A DNA stretch of 64,000 bases from Bacillota bacterium (GCA_023412915.1 JAEZRE010000018.1:1-64000); one strand, 5' to 3'; positions 54,997-62,528 are shown, numbered from the stretch's first letter. The notes: generated by a model from the sequence alone, not told the origin. Program-made: numbers and translations.

Positions 54997-55712
54997 GTCC
55001 GGTCCGCCTCCGTCCGCCTGTATCCGTAAAAGGAGGCCAATATGACGGCAAGGCTTACCTTGATCATGTAGTAGATCGATTTCATACTTGTGATCGAGGA
55101 TTTTCCCTGTTTACGCTCGTTCATAATGACCGGCACTTCTTTTACGTTAAGTCTGTTTCTGACTGCATTCACAATTGACTCGGGTTCGGGGTAATCGCGC
55201 GGATAATCAGCCGCAAACAGCCGGATTCCGTTTCGATTGCAGGCCCTGAAGCCTGAAGTCGGGTCTGTTATTCTAATTCCCGTAAATAAATGTATCAAGC
55301 TGCTGAAATAACGTATCGCAAACCTGCGTACGCCGGTAGAACGGAAACCGCCGTCGGAATCGGAAAGGAATCTCGAACCGATGCAGAGGTCCGTGCCTTT
55401 TTCGAGCTCGTTCAAAAGTACGGATATGAATTCGGGGTTATGCTGGCCGTCGCCGTCTACCTGTATTGCCGCATCGTAGTTCCTGTAGCGAGCATACATG
55501 TAACCGGCCTGCACTGCGCCGCCTATGCCAAGGTTCACAGGCAGATCTATGACATGTACGCCGCGCTCCCGGCAGAGCCTTAAAGTGCCGTCCTCCGAAC
55601 TGTCGTTGATTACTACGAGGTCATGTTCCGGACAGACCTTTCCGAGCCTGTCGAGCAGGCCGGACAGGTTTTTTTCTTCATTGTACGCAGGTATTACAAT
55701 CAATACTTTCAT
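54993..55712 (-). CDS. family 2 glycosyltransferase, dolichyl-phosphate-mannose synthase-like
   Basis: Transfers a sugar from a nucleotide-sugar, most likely to undecaprenyl phosphate. GT-A fold signatures: VIPAYNEEKNLSGLL at the start and VDGDGQHNPEF, containing the metal-binding DxD, at about residue 90; later DPTSGFRACN. Length 239 residues; one hydrophobic stretch near the C-terminus (VSLAVILASFYGY). With the DUF2304 partner it would supply lipid-linked sugars for wall glycans. Confidence 0.9.
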   Translation of the reverse strand: MKVLIVIPAYNEEKNLSGLLDRLGKVCPEHDLVVINDSSEDGTLRLCRERGVHVIDLPVNLGIGGAVQAGYMYARYRNYDAAIQVDGDGQHNPEFISVLLNELEKGTDLCIGSRFLSDSDGGFRSTGVRRFAIRYFSSLIHLFTGIRITDPTSGFRACNRNGIRLFAADYPRDYPEPESIVNAVRNRLNVKEVPVIMNERKQGKSSITSMKSIYYMIKVSLAVILASFYGYRRTEADRT

Positions 55713-55854
55713 CGCAAGTCCTTTAAGCAGGTTATAAGGGATCGGACGCCAGCTTGCCTTAGTTTACGGGGCATTTCCTGACCGCTGTCCATTGGGTACA
55801 TACCTTTCGACAGGGACATTTCTTGTTTAGCTAGTTGAAGATGTGTCCCATGTA

Positions 55855-55877
55855 GCTTTAGCGTCAAAAAGGGACAT
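55855..55877 (+). repeat. left copy of a 23-bp inverted repeat flanking aroF
   Basis: Begins GCTTTAGCGTCAAAA and ends GGGACAT. It matches the reverse complement of 57404-57426 at 22 of 23 bases. Neighbouring sequences (GGGTACATACCTT near 55797 and 57374) are also shared between the two sites, so both belong to a small dispersed repeat family. Confidence 0.85.
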
Positions 55878-55909
55878 ACCTTGGTCAGACCTTTGAAGGT
55901 GTGTCCCTT
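55866..55909 (-). terminator. intrinsic terminator of aroF
   Basis: Read on the minus strand, AAGGGACACACCTT (55909-55896) pairs with AAGGTATGTCCCTT (55882-55869) apart from one G-U pair, followed by a T-run (55870-55866). It lies 20 nt beyond the aroF stop and overlaps the repeat at 55855. Confidence 0.85.
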
Positions 55910-55929
55910 TACCTATTATACCCGCTTGT

Positions 55930-56958
55930 TCACTTGTGTACAACAGTCATACTTCGTCCGACAGCCTTTGCGACAGGCTCGAGTTCCTCCATGAGCTGGG
56001 AGAACTTGGAGGGTCTCAGTGATTGCGGCCCGTCACTCAGGGCATTCGGCGGATCCAGGTGGACCTCTATGATCAGTCCGTCCGCCCCGGTAGCTACCGC
56101 GCCCTTGGACAATGCGCCTACGTACTTCCAATTACCTGCGGCATGGCTCGGATCGACTATTATCGGCAGGTGCGAAAGCTCTTTGACGACCGGGATCGCG
56201 CTCAAATCCATCGTATTTCTCGTGGAGGTCTCATAAGTCCTGATGCCTCTTTCGCATAGGATTATATTGAGGTTGCCCGCAGCCATGATGTATTCGGCGG
56301 CCATCAGCCACTCCTCGATCGTTGCGGCAAGGCCCCTCTTCAGCAGTATGGGCTTCGACGTCTGGCCAACTTCCTGCAACAGCCTGAAGTTCTGCATGTT
56401 TCTGGCGCCTATTTGAATTATGTCGGCGTATGAAGCAACCAACCCGACGTCGCGAGTGTCGACGACCTCGGTTACGATGGGCATGCCTGTGATATCGCGT
56501 GCCTTCGCCATGATCTTCAGCCCATCCTCCTCGAGACCCTGGAAGGAGTAGGGCGAAGAACGCGGTTTGAAAGCGCCGCCTCTCAATATGCCTGCGCCGG
56601 CTTCCTTTACCTTCTGTGCGGTTTCGAGGAAATTCTCCTCGCTTTCAATAGCGCAGGGTCCGGCCATTACAACGATCTCGCTGCCGCCGATTTTCAAGCC
56701 ACCGACTTCTATTACCGTCGGTTCCTGCTTTAGCTCTTTGCCTGCCAGCTTAAAGGGTTTCATAATCGGCACGAGGTTTTCCACGCCGGGCATCGAAGAA
56801 ATAGCATGAGTGTTAAGCAGCCTTTTGTCGCCTATGGCGCCGATTACTGTTTTTACGTCACCAATAATAGGGTGTGTTTTGAAGCCAAGGTCGGATAATT
56901 TGTTTTCGACTGCGTCGATTTCCTGTCTTGTGGCATTTTTACTCATTACAATGATCAT
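55930..56958 (-). CDS. aroF: 3-deoxy-7-phosphoheptulonate synthase (DAHP synthase, AroF)
   Basis: First step of the shikimate pathway, joining phosphoenolpyruvate and erythrose 4-phosphate. N-terminal ferredoxin-like regulatory domain (about 1-70, MIIVMSKNATRQEID), then the class I-beta TIM barrel with VMAGPCAIE, RGGAFKPRSSPYSFQG, IQIGARNMQNF, LKRG and DPSHAAGN. 342 residues from ATG 56958, with GGAGGG nine bases upstream; a TTG two codons earlier is too close to it. The N-terminal domain suggests feedback inhibition. Expression is controlled by the T-box leader, so supply tracks an aminoacyl-tRNA. Confidence 0.95.
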   Translation of the reverse strand: MIIVMSKNATRQEIDAVENKLSDLGFKTHPIIGDVKTVIGAIGDKRLLNTHAISSMPGVENLVPIMKPFKLAGKELKQEPTVIEVGGLKIGGSEIVVMAGPCAIESEENFLETAQKVKEAGAGILRGGAFKPRSSPYSFQGLEEDGLKIMAKARDITGMPIVTEVVDTRDVGLVASYADIIQIGARNMQNFRLLQEVGQTSKPILLKRGLAATIEEWLMAAEYIMAAGNLNIILCERGIRTYETSTRNTMDLSAIPVVKELSHLPIIVDPSHAAGNWKYVGALSKGAVATGADGLIIEVHLDPPNALSDGPQSLRPSKFSQLMEELEPVAKAVGRSMTVVHK

Positions 56959-57011
56959 GGTCAAGCCCTCCTAAGCCTTATTTCATTATATTCTTCAGTT
57001 TTCCGGAAAAT

Positions 57012-57292
57012 AAAAAAACTCCTCGTCAGTTATATGAGACGAAGAGTTGTTCTCTGCGCGGTACCACTCAAATTGGTTAAAACCCAGCTTTATAACGTAC
57101 ATTCATACGTTTTTCCTTTTAACGGCGGACACCCGGCACAGCCTACACGATCTTCAGCCTGCAGCTCGAAGGGGAACTTCGGCCGGATTACTCAACCGGG
57201 CTTCCACCATTCCCGGCTCGCTGGTTTTCACAGTTACTGCTGTGAGTAAGTTCCTGTCTACTTTCCCTTGTCATAGCTATTCGCTATAAATT
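57012..57292 (-). promoter_or_regulatory. T-box riboswitch leader of aroF
   Basis: On the minus strand the leader has the T-box core GAGTGGTACCGCG (57069-57057) and, next, a terminator AACTCTTCGTC/GACGAGGAGTT with a T-run (57048-57012). Farther upstream is the Stem I apical motif GAGCCGGGAATGGTGG. A GAAG-TTC-CCC segment on the 3' side of Stem I could present TTC as specifier, i.e. phenylalanine. Uncharged tRNA would stabilise the antiterminator and switch aroF on. The T-box itself is clear; the specifier is a tentative reading. Confidence 0.92.
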
Positions 57293-57298
57293 TTCTTA

Positions 57299-57327
57299 AT
57301 CGTAGCACGCGTCGATTTCATTGTCAA
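57299..57327 (-). promoter_or_regulatory. promoter of the aroF T-box transcript
   Basis: Minus strand -35 TTGACA (57327-57322), 17-bp spacer, -10 TACGAT (57304-57299). Transcription would start near 57292, just ahead of T-box Stem I. Confidence 0.82.
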
Positions 57328-57403
57328 GAAGGATTTTTGATAACATTATGTCGAATATATGATATAATGTAAGGGTACATACCTTCATTGTCCATTACAA
57401 GGA

Positions 57404-57426
57404 ATGTCCCCTTTTGACGCTAAAGC
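57404..57426 (-). repeat. right copy of the 23-bp inverted repeat flanking aroF
   Basis: Reverse complement of 55855-55877 with one mismatch. It lies between the aroF promoter and cheW. Confidence 0.85.
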
Positions 57427-57481
57427 AAATTGGCGTTCAAAAGACAATCCGGTATAATTTCATAATTTGGGAGGGTCATTA

Positions 57482-57949
57482 ATGAGTGAGCTGCAGGTAG
57501 TTGTGTTTGAAGTCAACGGTGAGTTTTTCGGAGCGGAAGCTTCACAGGTGTTTCAGATAATCAAATATCAGGAAGCCACCAAAGTGCCCAAAATGCCCAG
57601 ATTCGTTGAAGGAATGCTGAATTACAGAGAATCCGTGCTTCCTGTAGTCAACCTTGCAAAGAGGTTTGATATGGGCGATATCGCCATAAACAAAAAGACG
57701 AAGATACTTGTTACAAAGATAGAAGACAATTTTGCAGGATTTATTGTCAACGACGTTTCGGAGATAGTCAAATTCTCCGAAAACGAAGTCGATCCCACGC
57801 CGGATATAATAAGCGGCGAAACGGCGGCTTACCTCAAAAAGGTGGCGCGAAAGGGAGAAAAGCTCATATCGATTATAGATCTTGAAAATATTCTCACTGC
57901 CGGCGAAATAAAAAAACTTTCGAATGTAAATGCGAAGGCTGAGAAATAA
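57482..57949 (+). CDS. CheW-domain protein
   Basis: Stand-alone CheW fold of 155 residues (VVVFEVNGEFFGAEASQVFQII, MPRFVEGMLNYRESVLPVVNLAKRF), the adaptor that couples chemoreceptors to CheA. ATG 57482 follows GGGAGGG. It is monocistronic, with its own terminator, and no chemotaxis gene is close, so it may be a specialised or orphan adaptor. Confidence 0.9.
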   Translation: MSELQVVVFEVNGEFFGAEASQVFQIIKYQEATKVPKMPRFVEGMLNYRESVLPVVNLAKRFDMGDIAINKKTKILVTKIEDNFAGFIVNDVSEIVKFSENEVDPTPDIISGETAAYLKKVARKGEKLISIIDLENILTAGEIKKLSNVNAKAEK

Positions 57950-57981
57950 ATCGGAAAAATCCTGAAAATGGTGGCACTAAA

Positions 57982-58016
57982 ACAGCAATAAACGCATAGG
58001 AATTATTGCTGTTTTT
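57982..58016 (+). terminator. intrinsic terminator after cheW
   Basis: A perfect 10-bp stem ACAGCAATAA (57982-57991) / TTATTGCTGT (58003-58012), followed by TTTT. Confidence 0.92.
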
Positions 58017-58033
58017 ATTGTATTCTGTGTAAG

Positions 58034-58070
58034 GTCAACTTGACACAAAATAGAAGTAATGTTATATAAT
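58034..58070 (+). promoter_or_regulatory. promoter with an overlapping palindrome before XRE-def
   Basis: TTGACA at 58040-58045 and TATAAT at 58065-58070 (19-bp spacer, or 16 bp to TTATAT at 58062). The palindrome GTCAACTTGAC (58034-58044) overlaps the -35 and could be the operator of the XRE repressor encoded just downstream. Confidence 0.65.
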
Positions 58071-58103
58071 AATGTGAGGCAAACGTTACAGGAGCGGTAC
58101 TAA

Positions 58104-58340
58104 ATGAAGAATAAAATCAAGCAATTTCGTGAAAATTCAGGGCTGACCCAGGAACAATTGGGAGAACTGGTCGGCGTATCGAGACAGGCAATTAACGCCA
58201 TTGAAACCGAGAAGTTCGAACCTTCCATATGGTTGGCCTATGATATTGCAAAAGTATTTCACAGCAACATAGAAGAAATTTTTTTATTTGAAGATAGTGA
58301 AAGAAAATCGAGAGCAGAACAAAGCAGAGGTGTGAATTAA
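58104..58340 (+). CDS. small XRE-family transcriptional regulator
   Basis: A 78-residue lambda-repressor-like helix-turn-helix protein (LTQEQLGELVGVSRQAINAIE, then the family tail SIWLAYDIAKVFHSNIEEIFLF). AGGAG precedes ATG 58104. It ends exactly where the def start codon begins, so the pair is coexpressed. Base composition of this pair is richer in A+T than the surrounding genes. Confidence 0.9.
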   Translation: MKNKIKQFRENSGLTQEQLGELVGVSRQAINAIETEKFEPSIWLAYDIAKVFHSNIEEIFLFEDSERKSRAEQSRGVN

Positions 58341-58796
58341 ATGGCAATAAGACAGATAAGATTGGTTGATGATGAAATATTAAGGAAAAAAAGCAGGGCA
58401 GTCGAAGTTGTAGATGGCAAAATAAGAGAAATATTAAACGATATGGCCGATACTTTGCATAATACTGAAAACGGCGGCGCGTTAGCGGCTCCGCAAGTAG
58501 GTATATTAAAGCGATTGGTTGTAATAGATATGGGACAAGGTCTGATAAAATTGGTGAATCCAGTTATAATTGAACAAGAGGGAACACAGGAAGTTATAGA
58601 AGGTTGTTTGAGTATTCCCAATAAATGGGGCAAATTAGTAAGACCTGCAAAAGTAACAATCCAGGCGCTAAATGAGAATGGAGAGCGAATTGTTATGACA
58701 GGTACGGGAGATTTGGCAAAGTGTTTTTGCCATGAAATAGACCACTTGGAAGGTATTCTTTTTACCGATTTTGTTTATGAATATATAAAGCTATAG
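58341..58796 (+). CDS. def: peptide deformylase
   Basis: Removes the N-formyl group from nascent proteins. All three motifs are intact: GGALAAPQVG (45-54), EGCLSIP with metal Cys89, and HEIDH (131-135). Length 151 residues. It is not in the usual def-fmt-priA setting but behind an XRE regulator, so it may be a second, regulated copy. The ribosome site AGAGGTG lies in the end of the XRE gene. Confidence 0.94.
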   Translation: MAIRQIRLVDDEILRKKSRAVEVVDGKIREILNDMADTLHNTENGGALAAPQVGILKRLVVIDMGQGLIKLVNPVIIEQEGTQEVIEGCLSIPNKWGKLVRPAKVTIQALNENGERIVMTGTGDLAKCFCHEIDHLEGILFTDFVYEYIKL

Positions 58797-58812
58797 GTAA
58801 AAGCAACAAAAA

Positions 58813-58851
58813 AACACTTGTGATTTTTATGGTGCTTCACAAGTGTTTTTT
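58813..58851. terminator. bidirectional terminator between def and ychF
   Basis: AACACTTGTGA (58813-58823) pairs with TCACAAGTGTT (58837-58847), with A-runs before and T-runs after, so it can serve the convergent def and ychF transcripts. Confidence 0.92.
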
Positions 58852-58869
58852 ATTGTTCGTTAAATTATT

Positions 58870-59964
58870 TTATACGTTGAACCTGAAAAGGGTAACGTCT
58901 CCGTCCTGCATCACGTACTCCTTGCCTTCGGAGCGGACAAGCCCTTTTTCGCGCGCGGCGTTATACGAACCGCATCTCATCAGATCGTCGTATGCCACGA
59001 TTTCAGCCCTTATAAAGCCTCGCTCGAAGTCGCTGTGGATCTTGCCCGCAGCCTGCGGAGCCTTTGTGCCTCTTACGATAGTCCAGGCCCTGACTTCCGG
59101 CGTTCCGGCGGTAAGGAAGCTCATGAGTCCGAGCAGCTTGTAGCTTGCCTTTATGAGCCTGTCGAGGCCGGATTCCTTAATGCCCAGTTCTTCCAGGAAC
59201 ATTGCCTTTTCTTCATCTTCAAGCTGAGTTATCTCTTCCTCTATTTTTGCGCATATCACGAGCACTTCGGAGCCCTCATCCTTAGCAAGTTTCATAAGTT
59301 CGTCGAGATAGGGGTTCGACTTACCTGACTGAAGGTCGTCCTCTGAAACGTTCGCCGCGTACAGCACAGGCTTTGAAGTCAGCAGAAACAGCTGGTCCAC
59401 GAGCAGGAGTTCTTCTGCGCTGAACGTCATCGTCCTGACGGGTGTGCCGCCTTCAAGCGCGGCTTTGATACGTTCGTACAGTTCGATCTCTATCTGGAAC
59501 TTCTTGTCTCCACCCTTTAGCATCTTGCGCGTACGGTCGATACGCTTGTCGAGCATTTCAAGATCTGCGAATATCAATTCGAGGTTTATTGTTTCAATGT
59601 CGCGAGAAGGGTTGACCGAACCGTCCACATGAACGATGTTGCCGTCATTGAAACAACGAACGACATGAACGATGGCGTCGACCTCGCGTATATGGGCAAG
59701 AAACTTGTTGCCGAGCCCTTCGCCCTTGCTTGCCCCCTTTACGAGCCCCGCTATATCGACAAATTCGACAGTAGTCGGAGTGATTTTTTCGGGAGAGTAC
59801 ATCTCGGCAAGCTTGTCGAGACGTTCATCGGGGACCGCGACGATCCCCACGTTGGGTTCTATGGTACAAAACGGGTAATTGGCTATTTCTGCGCCCGCTT
59901 TTGTTATTGCGTTGAACAGTGTGCTTTTGCCCACGTTGGGAAGTCCTACTATGCCAAGTTTCAT
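58870..59964 (-). CDS. ychF: redox-regulated ATPase / GTPase-fold protein YchF
   Basis: Obg-related P-loop protein that hydrolyses ATP and associates with ribosomes. P-loop GLPNVGKSTLFNAIT at residues 7-21, VDIAGLVKGASKGEGLGNKFL, and a C-terminal TGS domain ending in MQDGDVTLFRFNV. 364 residues, as usual. ATG at 59964 is preceded by GAGGAAGG. It has its own promoter, back to back with that of the trp operon. Confidence 0.96.
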   Translation of the reverse strand: MKLGIVGLPNVGKSTLFNAITKAGAEIANYPFCTIEPNVGIVAVPDERLDKLAEMYSPEKITPTTVEFVDIAGLVKGASKGEGLGNKFLAHIREVDAIVHVVRCFNDGNIVHVDGSVNPSRDIETINLELIFADLEMLDKRIDRTRKMLKGGDKKFQIEIELYERIKAALEGGTPVRTMTFSAEELLLVDQLFLLTSKPVLYAANVSEDDLQSGKSNPYLDELMKLAKDEGSEVLVICAKIEEEITQLEDEEKAMFLEELGIKESGLDRLIKASYKLLGLMSFLTAGTPEVRAWTIVRGTKAPQAAGKIHSDFERGFIRAEIVAYDDLMRCGSYNAAREKGLVRSEGKEYVMQDGDVTLFRFNV

Positions 59965-60008
59965 TATATCGACCTTCCTCGGATTCTTTGATTTTTGGAA
60001 ACACGTAA

Positions 60009-60037
60009 ATTATATATTATTGGCCTGTTCAATGCAA
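60009..60037 (-). promoter_or_regulatory. promoter of ychF
   Basis: Minus strand -35 TTGCAT (60037-60032), 17-bp spacer, -10 TATAAT (60014-60009). Confidence 0.8.
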
Positions 60038-60055
60038 CACATGTGAAAATTCCTG

Positions 60056-60085
60056 TTGCATTACTGCCTATACAAGTGTTATAAT
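60056..60085 (+). promoter_or_regulatory. promoter of the trp operon
   Basis: -35 TTGCAT (60056-60061), 18-bp spacer, -10 TATAAT (60080-60085). Transcription would start near 60092, giving a leader of about 120 nt before trpE. Confidence 0.8.
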
Positions 60086-60118
60086 CTCATAAATCATTTA
60101 ATCAGATTAGAGTAAGCT

Positions 60119-60169
60119 GAGAAGAGTTAGTTAGTTTAGAAGAGAAGAGCAGAGTTGAGAAGAGAAGAG
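60119..60169 (+). promoter_or_regulatory. trpE leader with eleven GAG/TAG triplets, TRAP-like binding site
   Basis: Triplets start at 60119, 60124, 60128, 60132, 60137, 60142, 60147, 60152, 60157, 60162 and 60167: GAG, GAG, TAG, TAG, TAG, then six GAG. Spacers are 2 nt except two of 1 nt. Eleven (G/U)AG repeats with 2-3 nt spacers is what the TRAP 11-mer binds in Bacillus trp leaders. A pyrimidine-rich segment (CTCTCCTTCC, 60187-60196) between array and start could pair with either the array or the GGGGGAGGG ribosome site. No T-box motif or terminator T-run is seen. TRAP itself is not in the window. Confidence 0.65.
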
Positions 60170-60214
60170 GCTTCATTTCTCATACTCTCCTTCCATTACG
60201 GGGGAGGGCTTCGA

Positions 60215-61723
60215 TTGTATTATCCCGATCTTGAAAGCGTCAAGGAATTAGCGCGTAATTACAACATAATACCTGTATCCTGCGAAGTATATGCGGATAT
60301 GGAGACCCCTATAAGCGTCTTCAGGAGGTTTGAAAAGAGCGATTTCTGCTTTTTGCTCGAAAGCGTCGAGGGCGGGGAAAAGTGGGGGAGATTTTCATTT
60401 ATAGGCAGGAACCCTTTCCTGACACTGAAGGGCAGCGGCAGGCGGACTGAGCTGACCTACAGGGGCGGCAGGCGCGAGGTCGCCGGAAGCAATCCTTTTG
60501 AAGCCATGAAGGAACTGATGTCCAGATACAAGGGAGCTCCGGTCAAAAACCTTCCGAGGTTCAACGGCGGTGCTGTCGGATTCTTCGGCTACGATATCGC
60601 TCGTTATTTCGAAAGGCTGCCGGATATACCGTACGATGACCTGGAAATACCGGAAATACATTTCATGTTCGCGGACGAAGTCATAGCTTTCGACCATTTC
60701 AGGCACAAGCTGCATATAATTGTCAACCTGCATGCGGACGGCGGATCGATCGAGCGCGGTTACAATACCGTAATCAGCAGGATAAACGAGATCCGCGAGG
60801 AACTCAGGGAAGCCGGGAGGATACTCACCGACGGGGTAATGCCCGCATCGGCCGAAGTCATGCCCGAATCCGTTTTATCAGGCGGCGGCCGCAGGATAGA
60901 CAGCAATGTCACACGCGAACAATTCTGTGAAAATGTCAATAAAGCAAAAGAATATATAAAAAACGGGGACATCTTTCAGGTGGTGCTTTCACAAAGGCTG
61001 AGAATCAGGACCTCGTGCAGCCCGCTGAATGTCTACCGTGCCCTCAGGACCATCAACCCCGGCCCATACATGTATTACCTGAAATTCGACGGATACACGC
61101 TTGCGGGCTCGTCCCCGGAAATGCTCGTGAGGGTGGACGGACGCAGGGTCGAGACCTGCCCTATCGCCGGTACTAGAAGGCGCGGCAGGACGGAAGCGGA
61201 GGACGAACTGCTTGAAAGAGAGCTGCTCTCCGATGAAAAGGAACGCGCCGAGCATATTATGCTTGTCGACCTCGGCAGAAACGATATAGGAAAGATATCG
61301 GATTTCGGCACCGTGAAGGTCGATTCTCTTATGCATATCGAGCGGTTTTCGCATGTCATGCACATCGTAAGCAATGTAAGCGGAACCCTCAGGGACGGCG
61401 TAACCTCCTTCGACGCGCTGTCGGCTGTGCTGCCGGCGGGTACGCTTTCCGGAGCGCCGAAGATTCGAGCCATGGAAATAATAGACGAGCTTGAAACCGC
61501 CAAACGCTGTCAGTACGGCGGAGCAGTCGGTTACCTGAGCTTCGACGGAAATCTCGACAGCTGTATCACTATCCGTACGGTACTTTTCAAGGATGGTTAC
61601 GCATATGTGCAGGCAGGCGGCGGAATAGTCGCCGATTCGAAGCCGGAGCTCGAATACGAGGAGTCGATGAACAAGGCTATGGCGCTGATAAAGGCGGTTG
61701 AGGAAGGGGAGAAGATCAGATGA
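60215..61723 (+). CDS. trpE: anthranilate synthase component I
   Basis: Converts chorismate to anthranilate with the glutamine amidotransferase TrpG. N-terminal tryptophan-sensing domain contains LLES (residues 47-50), the element for feedback inhibition by tryptophan. The catalytic domain shows AGSSPEMLVRV, CPIAGTRRRG, DLGRNDIG and LSGAPKIRAMEIIDELE. TTG 60215 is the start, because GGGGGAGGG lies 6 nt upstream and translation gives MYYPDLESVKELA; the frame is open farther upstream, but that stretch is the leader with GAG repeats. 502 residues. Coupled to trpG by ATGA overlap. Confidence 0.95.
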   Translation: MYYPDLESVKELARNYNIIPVSCEVYADMETPISVFRRFEKSDFCFLLESVEGGEKWGRFSFIGRNPFLTLKGSGRRTELTYRGGRREVAGSNPFEAMKELMSRYKGAPVKNLPRFNGGAVGFFGYDIARYFERLPDIPYDDLEIPEIHFMFADEVIAFDHFRHKLHIIVNLHADGGSIERGYNTVISRINEIREELREAGRILTDGVMPASAEVMPESVLSGGGRRIDSNVTREQFCENVNKAKEYIKNGDIFQVVLSQRLRIRTSCSPLNVYRALRTINPGPYMYYLKFDGYTLAGSSPEMLVRVDGRRVETCPIAGTRRRGRTEAEDELLERELLSDEKERAEHIMLVDLGRNDIGKISDFGTVKVDSLMHIERFSHVMHIVSNVSGTLRDGVTSFDALSAVLPAGTLSGAPKIRAMEIIDELETAKRCQYGGAVGYLSFDGNLDSCITIRTVLFKDGYAYVQAGGGIVADSKPELEYEESMNKAMALIKAVEEGEKIR

Positions 61724-62286
61724 TTTTGATCATAGACAATTATGATTCGTTTACCTACAATCTTTATCAGTATATCGGCGAGCTTTGCGGAGACGTCAGG
61801 GTCGTCAGGAATGACGCGCTGAGCGTCGCGCAGGTGGCAGAGCTGAAACCGGATCATGTCGTTATTTCACCTGGGCCGGGTTACCCCGCGGACGCCGGGA
61901 TATCCATAGAACTGGTCAAAAAGCTGGGACCGCATGTTCCGATCCTGGGCGTTTGCCTCGGACATCAGGGCATCGGGGAGGCATACGGCGGGAAGGTGGT
62001 CCGCGCGCCGGAGCTGCTGCACGGGAAGGCTTCCGAGATAGAATTGGCGCCGGGCTGCCGGTTGTTTGAAGGCCTTCCGCGAAAGCTAACGGCAGGCCGC
62101 TATCATTCGCTGGTAGTGGAGCGTGAAACACTCCCGGAGGTACTCGAGATCACCGCTGTTTCCGCGGACGGTGAGATAATGGGTCTGAAACACCGGGAAT
62201 ACGAGGTTTTCGGCATACAATTCCACCCGGAGTCCATACTGACGCCGGATGGAAAGAAGATACTGGAAAATTTTCTTGCTATTTAA
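61720..62286 (+). CDS. trpG: anthranilate/aminodeoxychorismate synthase glutaminase subunit
   Basis: Class I glutamine amidotransferase that feeds ammonia to TrpE and probably also to PabB. Catalytic Cys in GVCLGHQGIGEAYGG and His/Glu in FGIQFHPESI are intact. 188 residues. The ATG lies within the trpE stop (ATGA). After its end comes a 240-nt low-complexity gap before trpD. Confidence 0.95.
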   Translation: MILIIDNYDSFTYNLYQYIGELCGDVRVVRNDALSVAQVAELKPDHVVISPGPGYPADAGISIELVKKLGPHVPILGVCLGHQGIGEAYGGKVVRAPELLHGKASEIELAPGCRLFEGLPRKLTAGRYHSLVVERETLPEVLEITAVSADGEIMGLKHREYEVFGIQFHPESILTPDGKKILENFLAI

Positions 62287-62329
62287 GTAAGACCGGAATG
62301 AACGGACATGGGCCGGCAGAAAGCCAAAA

Positions 62330-62470
62330 ACAAAGCCGGAAAGCTGATGGGCTGAAGCCAAAAGCCAAAAGCCGAAAGCCGAAAGCCGAAAGCAAAGCCG
62401 GAAGCAAAGCCGGAAGCCGCAAGGCCGAAGGACTGTAGCAAAACCGGAAGGCTGTAGGCCGAAGGGCGTT
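62330..62470 (+). repeat. degenerate 7-bp tandem repeats between trpG and trpD
   Basis: Runs of AAAGCC(A/G) heptamers, cleanest at 62357-62394, grade into GGAAGC-AAAGCC and AAGGCCGAAGG variants. The stretch has no credible reading frame with a ribosome site and separates two genes that are usually adjacent or overlapping. Confidence 0.85.
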
Positions 62471-62498
62471 CGAAGGATTTGAGGAGGCTGGCTCGTGG

Positions 62499-62526
62499 TA
62501 GTTGAGAAGAGAGGAGTGGAGAATAG
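62499..62526 (+). promoter_or_regulatory. six-triplet GAG/TAG array over the trpD ribosome site
   Basis: TAG 62499, GAG 62504, GAG 62509, GAG 62514, GAG 62519, TAG 62524: six triplets on a perfect 5-nt period, ending 2 nt before ATG 62529. The only Shine-Dalgarno-like sequence of trpD (GGAG, 62513-62516) is inside the array. In Bacillus, TRAP blocks trpG translation by binding such an array over its ribosome site; the same logic would fit here. Confidence 0.6.
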
Positions 62527-62528
62527 TT

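Noticed and set aside
60086..60214. T-box or Trp-codon leader peptide in front of trpE
   Set aside because: No T-box core sequence, no terminator T-run and no short frame with tandem Trp codons are present.
60155..60214. Upstream extension of trpE to 60155
   Set aside because: It would translate the GAG array and a pyrimidine-rich leader; the strong ribosome site before TTG 60215 and the family N-terminus favour the shorter form.
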